From Bacteroidota bacterium (GTDB lineage Bacteria; Bacteroidota; Bacteroidia; Chitinophagales; Chitinophagaceae), in the NCBI GenBank assembly GCA_947461015.1, contig CANHIR010000106.1, positions 1 to 6,627 on the forward strand: a stretch of 6,627 bases of DNA, given 5' to 3'. Within the stretch, counting starts at the first letter, position 1, and every line of letters starts with the position of its first letter. Under the pieces are notes generated by a model that had not been told where the DNA came from, did no database searches, and saw only the letters and a program-made list of their open reading frames with translations. Shown in pieces: positions 1 through 6,523 of this stretch. The position numbers were made by a program, and so were the translations under genes.

Positions 1-63
1 TTTAGTATTTTTATGAATATTTTCTAGCGCTCTTTTAGTACCTTGGGGTTCTAATTGTGTGTT

Positions 64-1155
64 ATGGAAAAGCCCTTTTTTATTGATCCGAATATTGCCC
101 GTGCAAAGACCATTGATACCAGTTTTTACTTGGAAACCAAATGGTTAGAAGCGTCCAAAGAAAAAATATTTGCCCCTAGCTGGCAGTATATTGGCCATAC
201 GGGTATGGTTCCTAAGGCGGGGGATGCGCATCCAATTAAATTATTGGAAAATTACATGGATGAGCCCTTGGTTTTGACAAGGGATGCCGAGGAGCATATT
301 CATTGTTTATCAAATGTATGTACGCACCGAGGTAATTTAATGGTGTATGAACCTTGTAGTGCACAAAAACACTTGCGTTGTAAATACCATGGTCGTGCTT
401 TTCATTTGGATGGAAAGTTTATTTCCATGCCGGAATTTAGAGACGTTGAAAATTTTATTCCAGAAAATAATCATTTACATCATTTACAACTGTATCAATG
501 GGGTCCATTATTATTTACGCAATTACAAAAAGGATTAGGCCCTGAATTATTTTTTAGAGCCATGGAGCAGCGTATTGGTTGGTTACCTATCAATGATTTA
601 GTATTCGATGCATCCAGATCTAATGACTATTATATTAAAGCCAACTGGGCATTGTATTGTGAAAATTATTTAGAAGGATTTCATATTCCATTTGTGCATC
701 CAGGCTTAAATGCATTTTTAGATTTTAAAGATTATTCAACCGAGACTTTTAAATATGCCAATTTGCAATTAGGTATTGCCAAAAACGATGCGGATTGTTT
801 TGATATGCCAGCAGGACATCCCGATGCAGGCAAAAGAATTGCTGCCTATTATTTTTGGGTATTCCCCAACATGATGTTTAATTTTTATCCATGGGGCTTA
901 TCATTAAATGTAATCACACCCATAGATGCAGGCAATACCAAAGTGAGTTTCCTAAGTTTTGTATTTGATGAAACCAAATTAGGGAAGGGTGCAGGAACTG
1001 GACTAGATACCGTAGAGCAAGAGGATGAGGAAATTGTACAGCATGTGCAAGAGGGTATTCGATCTCGCTTTTATCATTATGGTCGTTATGCAACGCAGCG
1101 TGAACAAGGCACACACCATTTTCATAGTTTGCTTGCTAATTTTTTAAATAGCTAA
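64..1155 (+). CDS. Rieske 2Fe-2S non-haem iron oxygenase, alpha subunit (quaternary-amine-oxygenase-like)
   Basis: Predicted cytoplasmic terminal oxygenase that would use electrons from a separate reductase to activate O2 and hydroxylate or demethylate a small substrate. From the ATG at 64 the product has 363 residues, a normal length for the family. A TTG start at 55 would add only three residues and is less likely; there is no clear ribosome binding site. The Rieske domain fills about residues 35-145, with cluster ligands Cys86, His88 (CTHRG) and Cys106, His109 (CKYHG). The catalytic domain follows, with NWALYCENYLEGFH holding Glu204, His207 and His212, and Asp321 as the probable third iron ligand in the EDEEIVQHVQEG segment. 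Glu204 sits where naphthalene-type dioxygenases have a bridging Asp; glutamate there is known in carnitine monooxygenase CntA. The substrate is unknown: carnitine, choline and glycine betaine-type compounds are candidates by inference. No reductase or beta subunit is visible. The gene converges on the receptor gene. Confidence 0.9.
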   Translation: MEKPFFIDPNIARAKTIDTSFYLETKWLEASKEKIFAPSWQYIGHTGMVPKAGDAHPIKLLENYMDEPLVLTRDAEEHIHCLSNVCTHRGNLMVYEPCSAQKHLRCKYHGRAFHLDGKFISMPEFRDVENFIPENNHLHHLQLYQWGPLLFTQLQKGLGPELFFRAMEQRIGWLPINDLVFDASRSNDYYIKANWALYCENYLEGFHIPFVHPGLNAFLDFKDYSTETFKYANLQLGIAKNDADCFDMPAGHPDAGKRIAAYYFWVFPNMMFNFYPWGLSLNVITPIDAGNTKVSFLSFVFDETKLGKGAGTGLDTVEQEDEEIVQHVQEGIRSRFYHYGRYATQREQGTHHFHSLLANFLNS

Positions 1156-1159
1156 AAAT

Positions 1160-1188
1160 AAAAAGGCCCAGACTTGCTGGACCTTTTT
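1160..1188. terminator. Bidirectional intrinsic terminator between convergent genes
   Basis: The left arm (1160-1171) pairs with the right arm (1177-1188) around a five-base loop ACTTG. The stem is AAAAAGG / CCTTTTT, then one C-A mismatch, then CCAG / CTGG. On the plus strand it ends in seven T (1184-1190); on the minus strand the A-rich left flank reads as T5-A-T5. It lies 4 bases after the Rieske stop and about 40 bases after the stop of the convergent receptor gene, so it can serve both transcripts. Confidence 0.85.
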
Positions 1189-1202
1189 TTATGCGTTCAA
1201 GT

Positions 1203-1217
1203 TGCATTCAAAATGCA
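1203..1217. repeat. Small perfect hairpin downstream of the receptor gene
   Basis: TGCATT (1203-1208) and AATGCA (1212-1217) form a six-base-pair stem with a three-base CAA loop. It lies between the receptor stop and the shared terminator, so it would be in the 3' untranslated part of the receptor mRNA. There is no adjacent long T-run, so it is not itself a convincing terminator. It may be a 3'-end stabilising structure or chance. Confidence 0.35.
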
Positions 1218-1229
1218 TCTTTAATTTGC

Positions 1230-4031
1230 TTAAAACTTCAACACCAATTTGGTAAACAATCTTAAACCATTGTATCCCATTTGTACGCCATCCCAAGGGC
1301 CGCCCGTTTCATTGTCACCTGCCCACCACTTTGCTTGTGGGTTTACAGCAAAGTCTGGGTGCACGTTAAATATATTGTCTGCTCCTAAAATTAAAGTAGC
1401 CTTCTTTGACATTTGTACATTCATATAAAGATCGGTTGTGAATTTTCCTTTGTAATTGAAAATTTCAGGAACCAAAGTATTCCCCGTTTCATCTGCATCT
1501 GCAGGAACCTGTGGATTAATACCGTCTCCGTTAATTCCAAATCCTGTTAATGTAACGTCACCGAAGTAAGTCATTCTTGCACCAATGCTCACTTTGTTTT
1601 TTGTGTAATCAAAACTTGTTGAGAATTTAGATTTAGGTGCAGACGCTTTTAAGAAATACTTTTCACGGTCGTTGAAGAAAGTGTTGGCATTGTATTCGTT
1701 GGTATTCAACGCATCAGGAATATGTACTTCGTCGATAGTGATACCTTGGAAGTTGGCTACGAATAATAATTTGAAACGTTCTGTATTAGATATTTTCTTT
1801 TGGTAGTCAGCAACAAAGTCAATACCCGTATTGGTTGTATTCACTGCATTGGCAAAGAACTGTGCAGTAGATACACCTAAGGCATTTAATTTACCTGTTA
1901 ATTCAGTAGGTAAGCTTGCATCAGAAGCGCTAAATAAACCCGATAATACTACGCGGTCTTTCATTTTAATGCTATAGCCGTCTACTGTGAAGGTTAAACC
2001 TTTAGCTGGTTTCCAAGAAAAACCTAAACTCATATTATTAGAAGTTTCTTGTTTCAAGGATGGGATGCCAGCTAATTTCGTTAATGCATCATCGTTATTG
2101 GCAATTCTAGATTGTACTAATTCTCCGCCAGAGAATGAAGTAAGCGTATTGCTGAAATATTTTTGTTGTAAAGAAGGTGCACGGTAACCTGTGCTGAATG
2201 ATCCTCTAAAATTAAAATTATCAGTTGTTTTATAACGGAATGAAGTTTTAAATGTACTCACTGCGCCAAAATCAGAATAGTATTCTAATCTAACAGCACC
2301 TGTTAAAAGTAATCTTTCATTAGGAGTGTATTCTATATCACCATATCCACCAGAAACCAAACGGTTTGCATTTACTTTATCGGCAGGGCTAAAACCAGGG
2401 AATCCTTGAGATCCTGGTGCTTGCTCTAAACCGTAACTATTAGGGAATAATTTATAAGAAGCAGGCTCACCTCTAAAAATAGAATAGTTTTCAATTCTAA
2501 ACTCACCACCAAAAGAAACCTTCACACCACCATCATTCACTTTACCATACAATTTACTTAAGTCCAAGTTGGTTGTGTTTTGAAGAAAATTAAAACCTCC
2601 ATCATCAAAATGTGTTTGTGCAACGTTTCCAATATTAGAAGCGTTAAAGGTACCATCACCGAAATAATGGAAATTATTGAACCCAAATGCGTTACTCAAA
2701 TCCCAATCCCATCCCGTAGTAGATGTTTTAGAGAAACCAGTAACCATTGAGATGTCCTGAATTTTTGTTTGAATACGAGGATTGTAAGTAGTATCACCCG
2801 ATCCTGTTGCATACATAATGCTTGGAACAAAAATTAAACTACCATTCGCATTCACTGGGAAACGAGTAGGCTTATAATTCCAGTTTCTTGAATATGCATA
2901 GGCATCTGAATTTTTTGAATTCATGCCACCAAATGCATAAAATTTAATACCATCCCCCATGGGCACTTCCATATTAAACATCGCGCCAATAGATTGCATG
3001 GAACCATCTCCAAAGCCTCTTCTCCAAGTATTGGTAGGCAAGCCATCCGCTTTGGTAATATCACTGCTAGCTGCTTGGCGGAAAGTTTTACCTTGATCTA
3101 AAACGTCAAAAGATAAATTAATAAAGCCACCTTGCTTGCCAATATCAAATCCGCGATTTGCAGAAAAAGATTTTGTTACACCATCAATGGCATTGCCTGT
3201 TAAGTATTCTTTTTCATTTTTGAATTGACGCGTATTGAATTTCTTATCATAGTAACCTGCCATGCCGGTAGTTATATTCCACTCTCCTGTATTTTTTCTT
3301 AATACAATATTCATTACGCCGGCAATCGCATCCGATCCATATTGAGCAGAAGCACCATCGCGTAAAATTTCAATTCTGTCGACAGAAGACTGTGGAAAAC
3401 CATTTAAATCCACACCAGATCCTGCACGACCTCTGGTTCCAAATAAACCTACAAAAGCAGTACTATGCCTACGTTTTCCGTTAATCAATACCAATGTTTG
3501 ATCTGGCCCAAGTCCTCTTAAAGTACCAATATCAATATGGTCTGCTCCATCGGCACCTGACTGTTTGTTATAGTTAAAGGAAGGTGCAACGTAATTAAGT
3601 GTTGATGTTAAGTCCATGCGTGCGGTATTCATACCTACCTCCGAAAACTTAATTACATCTACTGGAACTGGGGACGCTGTTTTCACACGACCTGCTCCAC
3701 GGCTACCTACCAAAATCACTTCCTGTAAGTCGGCTGCAGTAGCTGTAAGTGTTACATTCATATTGCTCGCAGTTGCTGCAAGTTTTTTTGTTTCAAAACC
3801 TACCGAACTAAATTCAATAGTCTCTCCCACTTTTGCATTGATTGCAAAAACGCCATTATTATCTGTGGCAACAGCTGCTTTATTAGCTACTAATTTTACA
3901 GTTACGCCCACTAAGCCTACCCCTTTACTGTCAGCAACGGTTCCTGTAATTTTTTGCGTCTGTGCAAAAGCGCCAATGGCGAAAAACAAGACTAGAAAAA
4001 GAGCCGAGATGCATTTTGAAATTTTATACAT
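1230..4031 (-). CDS. TonB-dependent outer-membrane receptor with N-terminal carboxypeptidase-regulatory-like domain
   Basis: Outer-membrane active transporter driven by TonB-ExbBD. The chosen ATG (4031) gives 933 residues and starts directly with a signal peptide: MYKISK, a hydrophobic core, then AIGAFA with likely cleavage after residue 23. An in-frame GTG at 4058 would put nine residues before it and is less likely. Residues 27-100 form a carboxypeptidase-regulatory-like beta-sandwich (ITGTVADSKGVGLVGVTV... SSVGFETK). LQEVILVGSR (102-111) is a probable TonB-box region. The plug runs about 116-247, with the conserved LRGLGPDQTLVLINGKRR and VDRIEILRDGASAQYGSDAI stretches. The rest is the 22-strand barrel, closing with the terminal Phe (LVLKF) typical for BAM-dependent insertion. 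It is shorter than usual SusC proteins and no SusD partner is present, so a glycan-uptake SusCD role is unlikely. The substrate cannot be read from sequence. It is divergent from the kinase-RapZ operon, with which it shares a 100-base intergenic region. Confidence 0.93.
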   Translation of the reverse strand: MYKISKCISALFLVLFFAIGAFAQTQKITGTVADSKGVGLVGVTVKLVANKAAVATDNNGVFAINAKVGETIEFSSVGFETKKLAATASNMNVTLTATAADLQEVILVGSRGAGRVKTASPVPVDVIKFSEVGMNTARMDLTSTLNYVAPSFNYNKQSGADGADHIDIGTLRGLGPDQTLVLINGKRRHSTAFVGLFGTRGRAGSGVDLNGFPQSSVDRIEILRDGASAQYGSDAIAGVMNIVLRKNTGEWNITTGMAGYYDKKFNTRQFKNEKEYLTGNAIDGVTKSFSANRGFDIGKQGGFINLSFDVLDQGKTFRQAASSDITKADGLPTNTWRRGFGDGSMQSIGAMFNMEVPMGDGIKFYAFGGMNSKNSDAYAYSRNWNYKPTRFPVNANGSLIFVPSIMYATGSGDTTYNPRIQTKIQDISMVTGFSKTSTTGWDWDLSNAFGFNNFHYFGDGTFNASNIGNVAQTHFDDGGFNFLQNTTNLDLSKLYGKVNDGGVKVSFGGEFRIENYSIFRGEPASYKLFPNSYGLEQAPGSQGFPGFSPADKVNANRLVSGGYGDIEYTPNERLLLTGAVRLEYYSDFGAVSTFKTSFRYKTTDNFNFRGSFSTGYRAPSLQQKYFSNTLTSFSGGELVQSRIANNDDALTKLAGIPSLKQETSNNMSLGFSWKPAKGLTFTVDGYSIKMKDRVVLSGLFSASDASLPTELTGKLNALGVSTAQFFANAVNTTNTGIDFVADYQKKISNTERFKLLFVANFQGITIDEVHIPDALNTNEYNANTFFNDREKYFLKASAPKSKFSTSFDYTKNKVSIGARMTYFGDVTLTGFGINGDGINPQVPADADETGNTLVPEIFNYKGKFTTDLYMNVQMSKKATLILGADNIFNVHPDFAVNPQAKWWAGDNETGGPWDGVQMGYNGLRLFTKLVLKF

Positions 4032-4069
4032 AGGTGATATTTTGATTGAATTTACCACTTTTTCTCATT

Positions 4070-4102
4070 TTTGAAATCATAACGTATAATTAATTACTTT
4101 TA
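4070..4102 (+). promoter_or_regulatory. Candidate Bacteroidota-type promoter for the kinase-nucleotidyltransferase operon
   Basis: TTTG at 4070-4073 is followed 21 bases later by TACTTTTA (4095-4102), matching five of the six fixed positions of the Bacteroidota -7 element TAnnTTTG. Transcription would begin near 4108, giving a leader of roughly 25 bases before the ATG at 4132. The leader is A/T-rich with no Shine-Dalgarno sequence, as is usual in this phylum. A TATAAT string (4085-4090) also lies here but is less relevant for the primary sigma factor of Bacteroidota. Confidence 0.4.
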
Positions 4103-4107
4103 ACAAA
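4079..4107 (-). promoter_or_regulatory. Weak candidate Bacteroidota-type promoter for the receptor gene
   Basis: On the minus strand a TTTG (4107-4104) lies 17 bases upstream of TACGTTAT (4086-4079), a partial match to the Bacteroidota -33 TTTG / -7 TAnnTTTG pattern. Only four of the six fixed -7 positions match and the spacing is short, so this is tentative. It overlaps the candidate promoter for the opposite operon. Confidence 0.2.
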
Positions 4108-4131
4108 CGTAAAAGCAGCTTTTAAAACACT

Positions 4132-5571
4132 ATGGACGCGATACTTGAACATATTAAAAATTTATATCTTACAATTCATCCAACAGCTTGGGACCAGATC
4201 CAGAAGATTCCTCAAAGTGGCGGTGATCGTATTTATTTTAGAATTATACAAGGCAATCAATCTTGGATTGCAACTTATAATTTGAACATAAAGGAAAATG
4301 AAACTTTTATATATTTTTCCGAACACTTTTCAAGCAAAGGATTGCCTGTGCCTAAAGTATTGGCGATTACTCCGGACAAGTCCATTTATTTACAGGCCGA
4401 TTTAGGGAATGTATCTTTATTAGAGGTATTGGAAAAAGAAGGAAAGAATGATTATGTTTTTTCTTTGTTTCAAAAAAGTTTAAAAGCATTGGCGCAATTA
4501 CAGGTGCATGGTGGACAAGGTTTGGATTATAGTCATTGTTTAACTTCTAAAGAGTTTGGTAAGCATTCTATTTTGACCGATTTACTTTATTACAAATATT
4601 ATTTCTTGGATACACTGCAGTATCCTTATGATAAGCAGGCTTTGATTGATGAGTTTGAATTATTAAGCGATAAATTAGTAAGTAAAGATTTAAATCATTT
4701 TTTATTCCGTGATTTTCAAAGTAGAAATATTATTGTCAATAATGACGAGGTATATTTTATAGATTTTCAAGGTGGTATGCAAGGAGGGCTTTCTTATGAT
4801 GTGGCTTCCTTGTTGTGGCAAGCAAAAGCAGAACTTTCAAATGAATGGAAAGAAAAATTAGTTGACTACTATATTAGTGAAGTGCAACAATTATTGCCTA
4901 CACCAATGGATGAAGTGAAATTTAAAAATCAATACAACGGTTTTGTATTACTTCGTTTATTGCAAGTTTTAGGCGCTTATGGTTTTAGAGGTTTATTTGA
5001 ACGTAAAGCACACTTTTTAACGAGTATTCCGTTGGGGCTAAAAAATTTAAAAAACTTTTTAGCAATTTCTCCTATAAGTAAAGATACGCCCGTGTTTGCT
5101 GGGATTTTAAACTGGATGGTGTCCGATGAAGTCGTGTCCAGATTTACACCGCCAGTGGCAACAGATACCACTCCTTTGGTAATTACCATTAATAGCTTTA
5201 GTTATAAGAAAGGGTTACCTAATGATGCAACTGAAAATGGGGGTGGATTTATTTTTGATATGCGTGGCATTTTAAATCCAGGCCGATTTGATGATTATAA
5301 AAAATTATCTGGTCAGGATAAACCCGTGCAAGATTTTTTAGAGCAAAGAACCAAGATGAACACTTTTTTAAACAGTGTTTGGGATTTAATAGATATCACG
5401 GTTGAAAATTATTTAGAAAGAGGATTTGAGTCTTTACAAATTAATTTTGGTTGCACAGGTGGACAACACAGAAGTGTTTTTGCAGCAGCGCAAACCGCAA
5501 GGCATTTAAGAAATAAGTACAAAGTGAAAGTTGTTTTAGAACACACCAATAAAAACAATTGGGTTAAATAG
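4132..5571 (+). CDS. AmgK-like aminoglycoside-phosphotransferase-fold sugar kinase fused to RapZ C-terminal domain
   Basis: A 479-residue two-domain protein, probably cytoplasmic. Residues about 1-310 are an APH-fold kinase: the N-lobe has SGGDRIYFRI (29-38), comparable to the DASFRRYFR element of AmgK. The catalytic loop is FLFRDFQSRNIIV (190-202), with Asp194 the likely base and Asn199 a metal ligand. FIDFQGG (209-215) supplies the second metal ligand, Asp211, followed by LSYDVASLLWQ (220-230). The HRDxHSRN...IDFQ...YDLASLL pattern is that of AmgK, the anomeric MurNAc/GlcNAc 1-kinase. Residues about 347-476 match the RapZ C-terminal domain: INSFSYKKGLP (353-363), FDMRGILNPG (375-384), SGQDKPV (393-399) and GCTGGQHRSV (440-449). 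In E. coli RapZ this domain binds GlcN-6-P and small RNA. The RapZ N-terminal P-loop ATPase (Walker A) is absent and the kinase stands in its place. The gene is followed six bases later by a MurU-like gene, which supports sugar-1-phosphate production. The exact substrate and the sensing role are inference; a different hexosamine or heptose substrate is possible. Confidence 0.88.
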   Translation: MDAILEHIKNLYLTIHPTAWDQIQKIPQSGGDRIYFRIIQGNQSWIATYNLNIKENETFIYFSEHFSSKGLPVPKVLAITPDKSIYLQADLGNVSLLEVLEKEGKNDYVFSLFQKSLKALAQLQVHGGQGLDYSHCLTSKEFGKHSILTDLLYYKYYFLDTLQYPYDKQALIDEFELLSDKLVSKDLNHFLFRDFQSRNIIVNNDEVYFIDFQGGMQGGLSYDVASLLWQAKAELSNEWKEKLVDYYISEVQQLLPTPMDEVKFKNQYNGFVLLRLLQVLGAYGFRGLFERKAHFLTSIPLGLKNLKNFLAISPISKDTPVFAGILNWMVSDEVVSRFTPPVATDTTPLVITINSFSYKKGLPNDATENGGGFIFDMRGILNPGRFDDYKKLSGQDKPVQDFLEQRTKMNTFLNSVWDLIDITVENYLERGFESLQINFGCTGGQHRSVFAAAQTARHLRNKYKVKVVLEHTNKNNWVK

Positions 5572-5577
5572 ATTTTT

Positions 5578-6321
5578 ATGCGTGCAATGATTTTAGCGGC
5601 AGGTTTGGGTACAAGGTTAAAACCCTTTACGGATCATCATCCTAAGGCACTGGCCATGGTGAATGGCAAATCATTGTTGCAAAGAAATGTGGAGTATTTA
5701 ATGTCCTATGACATCACTGAAATTATTGTAAATGTGCATCATTTTGCAGATCAAATTATTAATACCATTCAAGAAAATAAAGGGTGGGGAGCAAATATTA
5801 CTATTTCGGATGAGACCCATGAAGTATTAGAAACAGGCGGAGGTTTGTTACACGCCGCACATTATTTTGAAGACGAAGAAAATTGGTTGGTGATGAATGC
5901 AGATATTTTAACCAATTTAGATTTACATAAAATGATTGCTGCAGATGCAGCCTATACATTAAAAGCCGAAGGCGATTTAGTAGCAACATTAGCCGTAACC
6001 AATAGAAGTTCAAGCAGAAATTTAATTTTTAATGCGGCGGGTACTTTATGTGGCTGGAAGAACAATTCCACTGGTGAAGAAAAATGGGCGAATCCTTTAA
6101 GAGACCCTAATACTGCTTTGCCAAAGGCTTTCAGCGGCATTCAAATTGTGCATGCGACTTTTTTAAAGGAAGTGCAATTGCACGGAAAGTTCTCTTTGAT
6201 AGATGCTTATTTACAACTAGCACAACACTATGCCATACACTTTTATGACCATAGTGATGGTATTTTATTGGACGTAGGAAAACCTGAAAGTTTGGAAAAA
6301 GCAGCTACGCTTTTTAAGTAG
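5578..6321 (+). CDS. MurU-like sugar-1-phosphate nucleotidyltransferase
   Basis: Cytoplasmic enzyme of the NTP_transferase (PF00483) family, 247 residues, expected to join a sugar-1-phosphate to an NTP with release of pyrophosphate. Visible motifs are the nucleotide-binding signature AAGLGTRLKPFT (7-18) with Arg13 and the conserved Lys23 (HHPKAL), ETGGGL (85-90) for base/sugar binding, NAD (107-109) with Asp109 as a metal ligand, FSGI (185-188) and LDVGKPESL (231-239) with Asp232 as the second metal ligand. The ETGGG, FSGI and DVG set and the lack of a C-terminal left-handed helix domain match MurU (MurNAc-1-P uridylyltransferase) rather than GlmU. It is about 20 residues longer than Pseudomonas MurU, with an insertion near 155-182. 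It starts six bases after the kinase-RapZ stop, so the two are almost certainly co-transcribed. UTP and MurNAc/GlcNAc-1-P are the inferred substrates; other hexose or heptose phosphates cannot be excluded. Confidence 0.87.
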   Translation: MRAMILAAGLGTRLKPFTDHHPKALAMVNGKSLLQRNVEYLMSYDITEIIVNVHHFADQIINTIQENKGWGANITISDETHEVLETGGGLLHAAHYFEDEENWLVMNADILTNLDLHKMIAADAAYTLKAEGDLVATLAVTNRSSSRNLIFNAAGTLCGWKNNSTGEEKWANPLRDPNTALPKAFSGIQIVHATFLKEVQLHGKFSLIDAYLQLAQHYAIHFYDHSDGILLDVGKPESLEKAATLFK

Positions 6322-6333
6322 TGTACAATTTCA

Positions 6334-6523
6334 TAAACCCAGTTTAAGGGCATCTCCTATACCTTAATGTATATTTTTTTCTTGTCTAAGATATACGCAA
6401 GTGTGAACATGAATCCAATAAAGCAAAGTGCGTATATAAAAGAACCTACTCTTAAATCGGAGTTGATATTTTTGCAAACATGTTCGTAAAACCAACGTAA
6501 CAGATTTGTGTAAACTGGGTTTA
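6334..6523. repeat. 13-base perfect inverted repeat, 164 bases apart
   Basis: TAAACCCAGTTTA at 6334-6346 is the exact reverse complement of TAAACTGGGTTTA at 6511-6523. The left copy is in the gap between the convergent stops; the right copy is inside the NagX-like coding region, over the residues Asn-Pro-Val-Tyr. Neither arm extends further. The mRNA of the minus-strand gene could pair its 3' end with an internal segment, but chance is not excluded. Confidence 0.45.

Noticed and set aside
914..1114. Minus-strand open frame inside the Rieske gene
   Set aside because: Short, without family features, and fully inside a well-supported gene.
1230..4031. SusC member of a SusCD glycan-uptake pair
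   Set aside because: No SusD-like lipoprotein gene is adjacent: the gene is followed by a terminator and a convergent gene. The length is also below typical SusC.
3616..4074. Plus-strand open frame of 152 codons antisense to the receptor start
   Set aside because: It mirrors the low-stop antisense frame of the signal peptide and regulatory domain; composition is Thr/Ala/Val-rich with no recognisable domain, and the opposite strand has an unambiguous receptor.
4977..5189. Minus-strand open frame inside the kinase-RapZ gene
   Set aside because: Shadow of the linker region of a clear coding gene; no independent promoter or domain.
5358..5380. AACACT / AGTGTT inverted repeat within the RapZ-like domain coding region
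   Set aside because: Six-base arms inside coding sequence, with no positional reason for a function; expected by chance.
4132..6321. LicA-LicC-like choline kinase plus phosphocholine cytidylyltransferase
   Set aside because: The kinase fold and operon order would fit, and the nearby Rieske protein hints at quaternary amines, but the ETGGG and FSGI motifs of the transferase and the HSRN-like/IDFQ/YDVASLL pattern of the kinase match MurU and AmgK better.
6344..6380. Possible terminator for the kinase-nucleotidyltransferase operon: TTAAGG (6344-6349) with CCTTAA (6362-6367), then a T-run at 6374-6380
   Set aside because: The stem is only six pairs and A/T-rich, the loop is 12 bases, and the T-run begins six bases after the stem; the T-run also encodes the Lys codons of the convergent gene.
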